Shown one piece after another: positions 44,221 to 56,549 of a stretch of 64,000 bases of DNA. A program made the position numbers and the translations under genes. Every line of letters begins with the position of its first letter. Position 1 is the stretch's first letter. Origin of the DNA: Zingiber officinale (Eukaryota; Streptophyta; Magnoliopsida; Zingiberales; Zingiberaceae); NCBI RefSeq assembly GCF_018446385.1, contig NC_055987.1, positions 10,067,705 through 10,131,704 on the forward strand. The letters run 5' to 3'. Below the pieces are notes generated by a model. That model had not been told where the DNA came from. It made no database searches and saw only the letters and a program-made list of their open reading frames with translations.

Positions 44221-44544
44221 TGTTGGAAAAAAAATTATTGGAGAAGAAATAAAGGAAATTATGGAAGAGGAGGAGAATTTCTACGTGAAAGAAGAGGAGA
44301 ATAAAAAAAAACTCAACTTATCTCATTCATTGAAAAAAATACATATTTATATACTTGTTGGATTTACACTAATAATCTAGTTTTTTTTAATTCTATCTTC
44401 ACGAGACTTTTATCCTTATCATGACACCTCATCAAATTCTATCTTATCACAAACTCTCATCAATAATTGTCACCTCATCATTCTATCTTCATAAACTTTT
44501 ATCAACAACTTTTATCTCTAAAAATAAAATTTAATTCCCAATAA
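44221..44544 (-). repeat. Element E 5' LTR
   Basis: Direct-repeat partner of 39950-40284. Its outer end reads CCCAATA rather than CCCAACA, a change in the terminal dinucleotide. Confidence 0.9.
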
Positions 44545-44549
44545 ATTTT

Positions 44550-44822
44550 GCTGAATGGTTCTGGAAGTGCAAACTGTTAATTTTGCTAACTCAAATTATA
44601 CAATATTATTGGATTCAACATTATTTATGCAACACTTGGGATGACCAACACAGTGAAACAAAGTATAAAACACAATGCATAATTCAGACAACTGATCACG
44701 AAACAAAGAAGATCAAACACTCGAAACACTTTAAGGAACAACAGCTCTCGATCGACCGCATTATTTAAGCAGCATAGCTTCAGCGTATCCCGTCCATGTG
44801 CACGGATGCCCTAGACAATGGA
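44550..44822. other. 3' region of the peroxidase gene
   Basis: Spacer between element E and the peroxidase stop codon. It probably includes the peroxidase 3' UTR. No other feature seen. Confidence 0.45.
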
Positions 44823-46091
<1,269 letters not shown>

Positions 46092-46797
46092 TGCACTACA
46101 CAGTAGAATTAACTTAGCTTGTGAATTGAATTAACGATGAATAAGAAGTGTGCATGGGAACATGTAACAGTTGGAGAGCATTTTATGTAGAGGGGGATGT
46201 GATGGTGCAAGTGGTATACTCTTGAATATAATTAATGGATGGTCATTATTTACCTGCTACTTTGGATTTGTGTGCTTATGTTATAGTTTGAATGAGTTGC
46301 AATATCGACTCTGTAGTTTATTATTGGAGTAGTAAGAGACGTATGCGTGAAGTTAATTAATGTTGCATGTACATGCATTGTCAATTGCTCTCAATGTCAA
46401 TGGTTTGGTTTATGAAAATGGAGTTCTTTTAGTAACAAATCTGTGGAAGATTTAGTTAAAAAAGGGTTTGTAGTTTACCACTTCAACCGGTGCGATCGAT
46501 GACTTCCAGCTGGGGGCACGAGTTTTCTGCGTTGAAGCCATCAATTTTAGAGATACGTATACTGCTAATAGACAAATTAAGGTTTGTGCAGGGAAGCATA
46601 TAACACTCCCACATGTGGTGAGTACTATGCTCTATTGCCTGACTGGCACAGTTGTTGATGTAATATATAGATTACGGGATATATATTATGGGATCGAGCT
46701 GGGGTAAAATGCATCGCAATCGCAGATCACCTAATCCGATGTAAAAGGTCACTATACTCAATGAAGTTCTTGTAATTTATCTTCCTTCCTATAGGAC
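46092..46797 (-). other. Upstream region of the peroxidase gene
   Basis: Presumed promoter and 5' UTR of the minus-strand peroxidase gene. A TATA-like ACATAAAATG lies about 95 bp upstream of the start codon. No other gene is supported. Element F starts at 46798. Confidence 0.4.
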
Positions 46798-47967
46798 TGA
46801 TACGGTTAGTAATGGAGGGGCCCAAGAGGAAAGAGTTAGAGAGGTCGAAGTCATATGGCGGTCAAAAGTCAAGAGAATGTGGCAGTCAATAGTCAAGGCG
46901 ACTTGGCGGTCAAATAGTCAAGCTGACGGGGCAGTCAAAGTTGAGCCTAGGGGATAGTCGGGTAGCCAGAGACCCGACAGACTTGTTGACCGAAGGGGTT
47001 AAGCAGTAGGAGAACGAAGGGAGACGACAGGCGAGGTACCAATCACGGGTTGGGATCGGCAGAGCTGAGCAGAGTCAGCTCGATCTACAGGCCTGCGGTA
47101 GAGGGCCAGGAAATACAAAGCACAGAGGCAGGTCGGGATCGGCAGAGCTGAGCAGAGTCAGCTCGATCTACAGGCCTGCGGTAGAGGGCCAGGAAATACA
47201 AAGCACAGAGGCAGGTCGCGGTAGAGGGCTAGGAAATACAAAGCATAGAGGCGGTCGGGATCGGCAGAGCTGAGCAGAGTCAGCTCGATCTGAGGTCACT
47301 TAGAGGCTAGAGTCAATACAAAGCACAGAGGCGAGGCCGGTGCAGGTCACAATGGATCGGAGAAGCTAAGTAGTGCGGGTGCGGAGAATCTCAACGGTCC
47401 GTCGAGGATAATCATTACATTCCAATAGTGCGAGTGAAGGAGGAGGTTCCTAAAACGAAAAGATGCCCTCACAACCAGTAGCAGCCTGCCAGCTGTCCCT
47501 CACTACAAGACAAAGCCCATGTGCGAAGGCGAAGGTTCCTAAACAGAAAGATGCTTTCGCGACAAATAGCCGCACGACAGGTGCCCGGGACTAGAGGACA
47601 AACCCCAGCGTCTAACATTTTCTGACAGGATGGCAGGTTCTAAGGAGGACGATGCATAAAAGGGAGAGATCCCTCGTACGCAGGTACGCGGACACACTCC
47701 CTTGTCACTTTTTTCCACAACTGTTCGTTCTTCTTCTTCTCTCTGCTTTTTCTGGGGAAAAAGGACCTGACTTGAGCGTCGGAGGGCCTGATCCGGGGAC
47801 TTTTTCCCTGGGTTTTGGTCTCTAACGTGAGGGGGGGGATCGTCTGAGTGTGCGCAGGTCCTGCAGCAGCGTCAGCCACCCGTGGGAGCCGAATCACCTA
47901 CGACTTTCCGTCAACAACCAGGCCACCGTGACCAGCCTCCATCCGACTCAGCCTTCGGACGGGATCA
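46798..47967 (+). repeat. Element F 5' LTR
   Basis: It starts TGATACGG (compare B) and ends GGACGGGATCA (compare D). It contains a TATA-like CATAAAAGG (47655-47663) and an internal tandem duplication (47053-47335). Only one LTR is in the window, so the start is less certain than the end. Confidence 0.68.
47053..47335 (+). repeat. Tandem duplication in element F LTR
   Basis: A unit of about 80 bp (GGGATCGGCAGAGCTGAGCA ... AATACAAAGCACAGAGGCAG) occurs twice almost unchanged. A truncated copy and a diverged copy follow. Confidence 0.85.
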
Positions 47968-47989
47968 AATTTGGTGCCGTCTGTGGGAA
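47968..47989 (+). other. Element F primer-binding site
   Basis: AATTTGGTGCCGTCTGTGGG directly follows the LTR; it differs from the site in B by one base (T for C). Confidence 0.78.
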
Positions 47990-48013
47990 ACACAACAGCC
48001 TGATCCGGAGCAT

Positions 48014-48146
48014 GAAGATGGAGGACTCTGGTCGAAGCTCTAGCAGGAGGATTAATGTCACCATGACCGCGGGGGAGTACGAGCTCTTCAAGGAGGTTAG
48101 AAAGCAAGCCGCCTCTGAAAAACAAGGAACGGTTTCACGACCTCGC
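48014..48146 (+). pseudogene. Element F gag, 5' fragment
   Basis: It begins MKMEDSGRSSSRRINVTMTA and runs through GEYELFKEVRKQA, matching the gag start of element B in layout. It is cut at 48146 by element G. The same reading frame resumes at 62023 once one copy of the CTCGC duplication is discounted, so gag was open here when G inserted. Confidence 0.8.
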
Positions 48147-49115
48147 TATAGGACCGTTGGGCCGGCTAGAAGGGGGGGGTTGAATAGCCCTAAATAAAAC
48201 ACAACCCTTTCTCGAACAATTAAGCTAACACTTGAAAAATAGATTAAGCAGAAAATAAAGCATAAAAACGAGACACCGGATTTGACTTGGTTACAACCGG
48301 GGAGGTTGTTAATCCAAGGAAGATGATTGCACTAAGAACTCCTTCAGGCGGAGAAGCCTCGTTTACAGCAGTGTAGGCACAAAAAGAAAGAAGCTAATCA
48401 AAGCAGTGGAAGCACACAAGTGTTGTTTACAATTTCTGAACTAATGAAAAGCTTCTGGACCAAGGCTATATTTATAGCCTTGGTCGGGGCGCCTGGAAGG
48501 GTTCCGGGCGCCTGGAAGGGTTCCGGGCGCCCTGGGGGGGGGGATAAAATTTATCCCCCAACGGTTGGATCGAGTCAAAGCTCGATCCTGTGAAAAAGTC
48601 AGCTCCGGGCCGGGCGTCCCGGAGCCAAAAGTCAACCCAGTTGACTTTGGTCCGTCTCTTCTCGGCTCAGCTCCTCGTCCGGTTTCTCTGCTCGGCTCCG
48701 CTTGCTTGGGTGATCTCGACATCCGGAATAGGGCTCACCCAACCCATCTTCCGGTTTTCTCGAGCATGCTTCCTCCTCTCGTCCCTCCCTGCGTGTCCCT
48801 TCTCGCCCACGTACTCATCCGCAGACTTATCCCCCCTCGGTGCACCCGTGCCGACCTTGGCCTAGCGTCGCCTCTGCTCCCAGAGCAATCTTCCGCTCTA
48901 GTTTCTCTCTGGAACTACACGCCAGCACTTCCTTCTCGTCCGCGGTATACTCTTCCGCAGACTTGTCCCTGACTGTCGTCCTTCTCGCTAGTCCATTCTC
49001 TCCGCTCGACTACACCGTGTTCCTAAGCTCCCTGCACACTTAGACACAAGGTTAGAAACACACAGGACCTAACTTAACTTATTGATCACACCAAAACAAC
49101 CTTGGGGTTCCAACA
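48147..49115 (-). repeat. Element G 3' LTR
   Basis: On the plus strand it runs TATAGGACCGTTGG to GGGGTTCCAACA. The first base pair after T is changed (TA for TG) relative to the other LTR. A 21-bp piece (GGCGCCTGGAAGGGTTCCGG) is duplicated at 48486-48530, part of the length difference. Confidence 0.92.
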
Positions 49116-49116
49116 A

Positions 49117-49129
49117 TCTCCCCCTTTTT
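49117..49129 (-). other. Element G polypurine tract
   Basis: The minus strand reads AAAAAGGGGGAGA next to the 3' LTR, a textbook copia polypurine tract. Confidence 0.88.
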
Positions 49130-49733
49130 GGTGTGATCAACCCAAGTTAAGCTAGGGTAAAATAGACTTTAAATAAAATTAAGTAACTTAACTTAATTTG
49201 CAATTTAAGTACAAAAAGATAGAAAAAAAAATAACTCTATCTACCTTAGTAAAAAAGATAGACAAAAAATTAAATCTATCTACCTCCCCCTAGACTTATA
49301 CTTTCCCTTCTCCCTCTTTGATCACAAAAAAATGGGGTTCCAAGAGAAACAATCTAAGTCATTATTTTTTTTTTAAAAAAAATATTTCTAACTTAAAAAA
49401 AAATTCTAATTTCAGAAAATCTTTTAAGAAAGAATGATTTTTGAGAATGTTTAAGCATATAAATGACTAGGTAATTAAAAATTTCTAAGTAAGTAAATTT
49501 CTATATTGAAATAGAATGTTTTGAATAACCCTTTTTAAAGCACTAATTAATTCTTGTATTAATGCTTCATTAGTAAGTTAATTAAACATTTATTTCAATA
49601 TTTTGGCTTCCAGGTCGTGGCGAGGCACGAGGCTTTCTTGGTTATTGGAGCAACAACCACTTTCTTGACAAAGCCTCATAAAGAAATTCTTTGTTTAATT
49701 TTCTCACTTAAAGCGCTAGTTTTAATTTAAAAT
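49130..49733 (-). other. Element G 3' untranslated region
   Basis: A/T-rich sequence with long A and T runs and no open frame of note. A full copia element would have protease, integrase and RT in this part; none is found. Confidence 0.7.
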
Positions 49734-50600
49734 TCAGTTTAAGCATGATTTAGGAACCCAATATAGGTTCCAACCTACTGGATTAACTAAAACGTTTTTA
49801 GGAATATATTTTCTTGAAATGTTCCTAATTTGTCCAGGGTGATATTTAAAGTACCAATTTAAATTATTAAATCTTCTACCATTGGTTTTAAATGAACATG
49901 CATGGGTTTTCAAATTATCTACTTGAATTTTCAATTCATTATTTTCAAGTTTCAATTTTTCATTTTCTAATTTTGATTTATCTAATTCTTCTAGAGGGCA
50001 AGACTTAGCTAAAATTATTTTTAAATTTTTTATTTCTTTTTCTAATTTACAGCAGTCTTTAGTTAATAACTTAACAAATTTATAAAGTTTATCGGGAGGA
50101 AGAGAACGTACCTGACTTACCTTATCGAGTTCGTTTTCCGTGTCTCCCCCTAAACTGCTGCTTTCTTCTGACGAAGCTCCCCCTTCATCGATGCTCTCGA
50201 TGCTCATTTCGGAAGAGCTTGACTCGCAGTCGTCGTCGTTTTTGGATAGGCTTCTTACCCTTTTCCTTGTTCTTGTTCTTCAGCTTGGGGCAATTGTCCT
50301 TGACGTGCCCTTCTTCGTCGCAATGGTAGCAGCGGATCGTCCTTTTCTTCTTCCCCTGCGGATGGTTAGTAGATCTGGATTTACAAAGTTTCTTGAATCT
50401 TCTTACCATCATTACCATTTCCTCATCGTCGAGAGAAGATTCTGATTCAGGTTCGTCTCTCGAAGCTTTGAGGGCGATGTTGTTTTTGGGCTCCTTCATT
50501 CCTGCACATCTTGACTCATGCACTTCAAATGTTGAAAAAAATTCTTCTAATGAAATTTTTTCTAAGTCTTTTGAAATGTAAAAAGCATCAACTAGTGATG
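49734..50600 (-). pseudogene. Element G gag, C-terminal part
   Basis: The frame down to 50185 holds SLVDAFYISKDLEKISLEEF and the zinc knuckle CYHCDEEGHVKDNC (CX2CX4HX4C). A frameshift near 50200-50250 leads into the frame ending at 49734, with Ser/Glu-rich text and a Lys/Glu/Asn-rich coiled coil (KLENEKLKLENNELKIQVDN). It ends NPVGWNLYWVPKSCLN. The protein would package RNA in virus-like particles. The coiled-coil extension after the zinc knuckle is longer than in a minimal gag. Confidence 0.82.
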
Positions 50601-53020
50601 TGTAACGGCCACCCTTCTTCAAACTATTATTCTAAGGGCGACCGCTACCTCACTACTAACTATACTAAGGTTGTCCAAAGTAATAAAAGCACTACTTGAA
50701 ATTCCTGGAAAGAATTTCTGAATTTAAATCAACTTCCTACTAAGCATGCACGGTATACGACACAAGTGAAATATGGCATATTACTAAATTCATATATTGC
50801 TAACTGTGATTGCAAGCTAAGGACTTGTGTAGGCATTTAAACCGAATAGTGAACATGGCATGCTACGGCTTCCAGCAACCAAAAAGAGAAAACTTTAACC
50901 ATATCAAAAGCATATAAGCAAAAGAAACCGCCTACTACCAGACTTGTATGCATGTATATACCTTTTTGTTGCATAATTCGGTCAACATTAATGAAGGTAG
51001 CACATTCCAGCAGAATCGAAAACTATAAATCCAGCAACCAAAACAGATCGATTTCACAATTTATGGCACCAATTAGAGTATTAAACAGGTTATGGAACAT
51101 GTAAGAAGGAATTAAACTAACAGGTGCAATTGGGAGGTACAAAACTGAGCAAAAACCAATTCTGTATCTGCTTAAGGAAATTGAACTAAATCTACACTTA
51201 CTAATAGAAAAAATAGGACTAAATCTAATCCAGCAATATAAAATAACATGTGCGGTCCTCTAATCTCTTTAGCAACTAAAAGAAAGCTTCTATTAAACTC
51301 TTATCAGATTCTTAACAAAACCCATTTAAATCCTCTAGCAAGGTCCCAAGCCTCCATAGTTCCAAACATCACACACATCCATCACGCATCTCCTCGTCGC
51401 CTTCCTTCATATACTTTAGCTTTTCCTTTATCTGCGGTAGGAGGAAAAAGAGAAAAAGATCTATAAGCGAAAACGCTTAGTAAGTACTAATCTATCTCAC
51501 AAAACTCGCAATGCATAAATGTAATGCAAAAATACTGAAGCTGAAATATTAAAGCAATCTGCATGTGCTTATGGTATACAGAAAATAAACTGGATACAAG
51601 TTATACTCACTAACTAGCAGGATAACAAGAAATTAATACTATAAACTTAGAATTTCAGAAACTAACTTTTTATTTATTCTAAGCATGTAACTTGTTCCAT
51701 TTCTTATATCCTTGTGTTAGAAATTAATCTTTTAATTCCTATCTTTTACTCACTTCTTCTTCCTTGCTTTCTTTCTTTCTTAACTTTTCTTTTCTTTTCT
51801 TTGGGCCCAGCTTAGTACCATCTCATGCGCGTTCCCTAATAGGTTGGGGTTGCGAGCCACCAATCCTAAAAGAGCAGACCTCGGTCTACCAGGGCCAAGA
51901 CCTCGGAAATGATCACCTGGATTTGTTTAACGACAAGCTCTTGGATGTCGGGTACTAGCCTCTTGTTTTAATTACTTGTTATCTTTCTTATTCTGTTATT
52001 AAAAATGCCTTGGCATTTAATTGAGCTTTTGGTGTGCTTTTAATCCTAAACCATTTCCAAAAGAACATAGCTTCAGAAACTCTAAAACATGATAGTAGCA
52101 TGGAAGGGAAGCTAATTCCAGCAACCTAAATCATGGTAACTCAACTGAAATACACAGAAATAGCATGACAACAGCATAGAATTTCTACACAGCAAGGTTT
52201 AAAGGAAACTTAGCATATTGTTCTGCACATTACAGTAACTAGCATGCATATTCAAACAAAGAAGCTTAGCTTGTCAAATTATACAGGGAAAGCTAACAGA
52301 GAACGTCTCTTGGTGCAGGCAATTCCAAAACATGCTAATCCATAATCGTATAATGAATGCTGTGCTAAAAGAACACTGCCCTTAAGAACAAAACATGCTC
52401 CAACCAGAACTCACGGTAGGAATTCAAGGAAACGAATGCTGTGCTTTAAAAACTCTACAACATAAATTCGGAACCTAATCCACTCCACCCTTTTTCCTTC
52501 CTAAAGGCCACGGCAGGTTCAACAAGAACAAGGAGAAACGAAAACTTGATCTCCTGCAAGCTTAGATTCGGCACAAACAACACTACATGCTCAATCAAAC
52601 AAAAAACTAATCCTTGGAATCCCTGTGAAGCCCACGGCAGAACACCCAAAAGCCAAAATCTTCATAGCATGGTTCGGATTCAAGAAACTCGGAAAACAAG
52701 GACGAAATCGAAAGATCGGAGCAACTCCTACTGCAGGTGAGTAGTACTTACTTGTTTTCTTGGACTTACAATCGGAGAAGGGGACTCTAGGGTTTCGGCT
52801 AGCTTCAAATCTCGGCGTTCCTTTTGTGTCCGCGTGCTCCCTTCGACGAGAGAAGCTCGGGTCCAAGAGGAGCTCACGGCAGTGTCCTTGTCCGACCGCC
52901 GGAGGCGAAGCCCGGGCGGCGGCTGCGATTTCGCCCGAGAGGATGCCGACGCCGCGGGAGAGGAAGGGATCGCGAGATTAGGTCACGGGAAAAATAATTC
53001 CCTTCTCCCCTTAACTTATC

Positions 53021-53032
53021 CCTTTTATAACC
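53021..53032 (-). promoter_or_regulatory. TATA box in element H 3' LTR
   Basis: The minus strand reads GGTTATAAAAGG about 310 bp into the LTR in element sense. The identical box at 60260-60271 would drive the element from its 5' LTR. Confidence 0.7.
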
Positions 53033-53095
53033 TAGGTTTAACTTTGCCCTTTACTATGACCCATATATATCCGCTTCATACTTATTAGCAAACCA

Positions 53096-53166
53096 CGCGT
53101 AGCCCAGTTGGTTGGCTGCGTCCGATTAGGTCGGGTCCAGCCGGAGGTCTTGGGTTCGAGTCTCAC
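53096..53166 (+). other. tRNA-like module in element H 3' LTR
   Basis: On the strand opposite to the element, TAGCCCAGTTGG (53100-53111) fits a pol III A box and GGTTCGAGTCT (53153-53163) fits a B box, 41 bp apart. GCC...GGC can form a D stem and TTGGG/CTCAC most of a T stem. No normal anticodon arm is apparent, so it is tRNA-derived rather than a tRNA gene. Confidence 0.6.
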
Positions 53167-53374
53167 CTTCAACGGTTTTTTGTCAAAACTTCTTTTCTTT
53201 TGTAAACCTACTAAATAACCTCCAAAAATTACGTAAAAATACTCTAAAAATTCCTAAAAATCTCTAGAATATTTTAAAAGTGTTTCCAAATATTTTTATG
53301 GACCTTTAGGACTTGAAATGGGAAAAATTGGGTCATTACAATCCTCATACCTTATAAAAAGTTCGTCCCCGAAC

Positions 53375-54109
53375 TTAGAATAGCTCTGGATACTTTTGTC
53401 TCATGCTGTCCTCCCGCTCCCAAGTGACTTCCTCGTGCTTCTGGTTCTGCCAGACGACCTTCACCAGTGGTACTTCTTTGTTTCTCAGTCTCTTAACTGC
53501 TCTGTCCACTATCTGTGTAGGTCTGCTCTCGTAACTGAGATCCTCTTGGATTTGCACTACTTGAGGCTGAATCACTTGGCTCAAGTCACAGAGACACTTC
53601 TTTAGCATGGAGACATGAAATACATTGTGTATTACTGACATGTCTTGTGGTAAGTCCAGCCTGTAAGCTACTTTCCCAATCCTCTCTATGATCAGGTAAG
53701 GTCCTACGTAGCGAGGACTTAATTTGCCCTTCTTGCCGAATCTCATCACTCCCTTCATAGGAGCGACCTTAAGGAAGACCGAATCTCCTACTTGGAATTC
53801 CAATGGCCTACGGCGCGTGTCAGCATAACTCTTCTGTCTGCTCTGGGCAGTCTCAATTCTCTGTCTAATTTTCTGGATTGCTTGAGTAGTCTCGTCTATC
53901 ACCTCTGTCTGAATGCCCAACTCTGCTTCCATCTCTTTTCCCTCTCCTGCTTCTTGCCAGCATATGGGTGATCTGCATTTCCTGCCATATAGTGCTTCAT
54001 AAGGTGCCATCTTGATGGTGGCCTGATAGCTATTGTTGTAAGAGAATTCAGCTAAGCACAAATACTTGCACCAACTTCCTTTGAAATCTAGCGCACAAGC
54101 TCTGAGCAT
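53375..54109 (-). CDS. Element H integrase C-terminus with chromodomain
   Basis: A 244-codon frame starts inside the integrase core (FSYNNSYQATIKMAPYEALY, GRKCRSPICW) and continues through GDSVFLKVAPMKGVMRFGKK, LSPRYVGPYLIIERIGKVAY and HNVFHVSMLKKC, the GPF/Y-type module. It ends with a chromodomain (VKVVWQNQKHEEVTWEREDS, MRQKYPELF). Chromodomains of chromoviruses bind modified histones and steer insertion. It is the best-preserved block of H but lacks the DDE core, which lies upstream in broken frames. Confidence 0.85.
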   Translation of the reverse strand: MLRACALDFKGSWCKYLCLAEFSYNNSYQATIKMAPYEALYGRKCRSPICWQEAGEGKEMEAELGIQTEVIDETTQAIQKIRQRIETAQSRQKSYADTRRRPLEFQVGDSVFLKVAPMKGVMRFGKKGKLSPRYVGPYLIIERIGKVAYRLDLPQDMSVIHNVFHVSMLKKCLCDLSQVIQPQVVQIQEDLSYESRPTQIVDRAVKRLRNKEVPLVKVVWQNQKHEEVTWEREDSMRQKYPELF

Positions 54110-54119
54110 GTCTTCTAAA

Positions 54120-54520
54120 ATCGATTACTCCCCTATATTCCATCGTGGATGGAAAGTCTTTGAACTTGAGTTTGGTGCCTAATGCATTCTGAACGCACTC
54201 CCAAAAGTGTGAGGTGAAGCGCCCATCTCTATCGAAACGATAGATTTAGGAACTCCATGAAGTATGACTACCTCTTTAACATATAGTTGGCCAACTGCTC
54301 TATGAGTGGGACACCTTGATGGCTAGGAAGTGAGCGGACTTGGTCAATCGATCTACTATTACCCATATCACATCATATCCATTGGTGGTTCTTGGAAGAC
54401 TATGAAGTCCATGGAAATGTCTTCCCATTTCCATTCGGTATTGGAAGAGGTGAAGAACTCCTCCTGGTCTCGTGTTCTGCTTTGACTCTCGACATGTCAA
54501 GCAGTCTTGACATACTTAGC
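54120..54520 (-). pseudogene. Element H integrase core (broken)
   Basis: The frame at 54300-54500 contains TTNGYDVIWVIVDRLTKSAH, the stretch following the first catalytic aspartate. That aspartate region (MDF in relatives) is frameshifted here. The second aspartate and the glutamate fall in further disrupted frames. Confidence 0.75.
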
Positions 54521-54859
54521 TACATCTCTTTTGAGTCCCGACCACCAAAACCTCTGTTTCACATCTTGGTACATCTTGGAAGAACCAGGATGCATGGAAT
54601 ATGGTGTACTGTGAGCTTCCTCTAAGATCTTCCTCGTCATTGGGCACGCAAATCGAATGATCCACGAAAGAATTCCGTCTCATCACCTAAACTCCGAGTT
54701 GTCTTCTTTTCTATCCCTCCCCGATCTTACTCGGATGTCCGGATCTTCACTTTGCTTTCTGTAGTCTCCACAAGCAATGTAGACTCTAAGGTCAATGAGG
54801 AGTCCTTCGATAATTTCAAGTCCAAAATCGACAACTCCTCAGCAGCGCAAGCGGCTAGT

Positions 54860-55930
54860 GATGACAAGGACATCGATGCACTAGATTTTCTGTTGAGTGC
54901 ATACGCCACTTTGTTAGCTTTGCACGGGTGGTAGAGAATTCCACGATTAATCTTTGACCAACTCCAACCCACGTTCTCATGTTTAAGTCCTTTAGTGAAG
55001 AAGTACTTGTCTCTCGATGATGTGAAAATTCTACATGGACCCCAAACAAATAATGTCGCAGAGTTTAAGTGCAAACCACAGTTGTTGCGCTCAGATCATG
55101 AGTAGGGTAATTCTTCTCATAGTCTTTGAGTTGTCTGGAAGCATAAGCTATGACTTTTCCTTCATGCATGAGTACAACACCTAAGCCCATCTTGGAAGCA
55201 TCGCTGTAGATGTCGAAACTCTTGTCGCTCTGTGGAACAGTCAGAATGGGAGCACTGACCAATCTCTTCTTTAGCTCCTGGAAGCTCTACTCACATTTAT
55301 CTGACCACTCGAATCTCTTGTTCTTTCTGGTGAGGGCTGTTAGTGGGGAAGCTATCCTGGAAAAATCCTCCACGAATTTCCTGTAATACCCTGCTAAACC
55401 AAGGAAGCTTCTGATCTCTCTGACGTTCTTGGGTCTACTCCAGTTGTTGACCGCTTCCACTTTGGCTGGATCCACTTGAATGCCTTCTTCAGAAATTATG
55501 TGACCTAAAAATGCCACCTGATTTAACCAAACTACCGTTCTGGAGAATTTAGCATAAAACGGCTACTCGAAGAGTACGAGACTATCCTCAAGTGCGTGTC
55601 ATGCTCCTCGGGTCCTTGAATAGACCAGAATGTCATCAATGACAAATTTGTCAAGATATTCTCAACACTGTCATTAAGTCCATGAAGACCGCGGTGCATT
55701 GGTCACTCCAAAAGGCATAACTACAAACCGTAGTGTCCATATCTTGTCTGTCTTCGGTATATCTCCTTCTTTCACCTTCAGTGATGGTACCCAGAAGCCG
55801 TCTTTGAGTATCACCGTTGCTCTCTTAAGCGATCAAATAAGTCATCGATCCGGAAGGGGTACTTGTTCTTGATCGTCACTTGATTCAAAGCTCAATCTAT
55901 GCACATCCGCATTGTCCCATCTTTCTTCTT
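54860..55930 (-). pseudogene. Element H reverse transcriptase and RNase H (broken)
   Basis: RT pieces include FVVMPFGVTNAP (about 55700-55735) and DDILVYS (about 55605-55635) with a few residues missing before it. Then FLGHIISEEGIQVDPAKVEA and IRSFLGLAGYYRKFVEDFSR (55287-55517). RNase H follows at 55065-55262 ([38 protein letters not shown]). Several small deletions break the frame. Confidence 0.8.
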
Positions 55931-56549
55931 GACAAACAACACAGAGAGCCCCAAGGTGAGTGACTAGGAAGCGAATCTTTGTCGGTAACTCCTGAGTTGC
56001 TCTTGTAACTCCTTCTCTACTTAGACATGCGACATGAGCTTTTGAAATTGGACCTTCAGTGAACCAACTCAATCTCAAATTCCACCTCTGTTGGGTAGCC
56101 AGACTAACTCACGTCGGATAACTGCACCCTGAACCCTACTGGGTCCCTCCCGCTTCCCTTGCCTTTACTATGTGTGAAGAAAACTCACACCGCTAACTCA
56201 TCCGTCACTCCAGCTATGAGGAAGCCTGGGTCTGCCTCCTTGGCACTCGGTGAACTCAGTTGGCTGGCATACTGGAATCAAACTTTCTTGCTACGCTTCT
56301 TGATTACTTTCTACACAAATGATCGAATATCCTGCATGGCGAGGAAATCCATACAAAAATGATATTAGATTACTCTAGCTCTGACTATTAGATTTACATA
56401 GACTGACCTTGCTCGGAGCCATTGATTGGATTCACCGACTTCCCGTAAGGTAGGGTTGTCGGGAACTTGGAGTTTATACTTTAGGCACCTATAAACCACG
56501 GCAAAAGGTATCGACAAAAGAATGGGTCGTGTCAAATAGTCTATGTGGC

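Larger units (their letters stand above)
39950..44544 (-). mobile_element. Element E: Ty1/copia retrotransposon
   Basis: LTRs of 335 and 324 bp (39950-40284 and 44221-44544) are flanked by AATTT (39945-39949 and 44545-44549). The initiator-Met tRNA primer site abuts the right LTR, so the element reads on the minus strand. Domain order is gag, zinc knuckle, protease, GAG-pre-integrase, integrase, reverse transcriptase, RNase H, the copia order. Stops and frameshifts split every domain. The element lies between the GIL1-like gene and the peroxidase gene and disrupts neither. Confidence 0.93.
50601..53340 (-). repeat. Element H 3' LTR
   Basis: On the plus strand it runs TGTAACGGCCACCC to GGGTCATTACA. 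It is nearly identical to the other LTR over the first 580 and the last 1350 bp, but the 51170-51900 part differs by many small indels. Open frames inside it (for example 52591-52866, minus) are repeated in the other LTR and are not genes. Confidence 0.92.

Noticed and set aside
47850-48197. 115-codon frame
   Set aside because: It runs from the LTR of F through the primer site and gag start into the LTR of G, so it is a composite of three features.
48565-48972. 135-codon frame and the similar frame at 61414-61896
   Set aside because: Both are within the LTRs of element G and show no domain.
52591-52866. 91-codon frame repeated almost exactly at 59832-60104, plus 73- and 84-codon plus-strand frames beside each
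   Set aside because: They are in both LTRs of element H, so duplication reflects the LTR pair and not a gene family. No domain is recognisable.
53096-53166. A functional tRNA gene
   Set aside because: A- and B-box-like blocks are present but there is no plausible anticodon stem-loop, and the acceptor ends do not pair well. I keep it only as a tRNA-like module.
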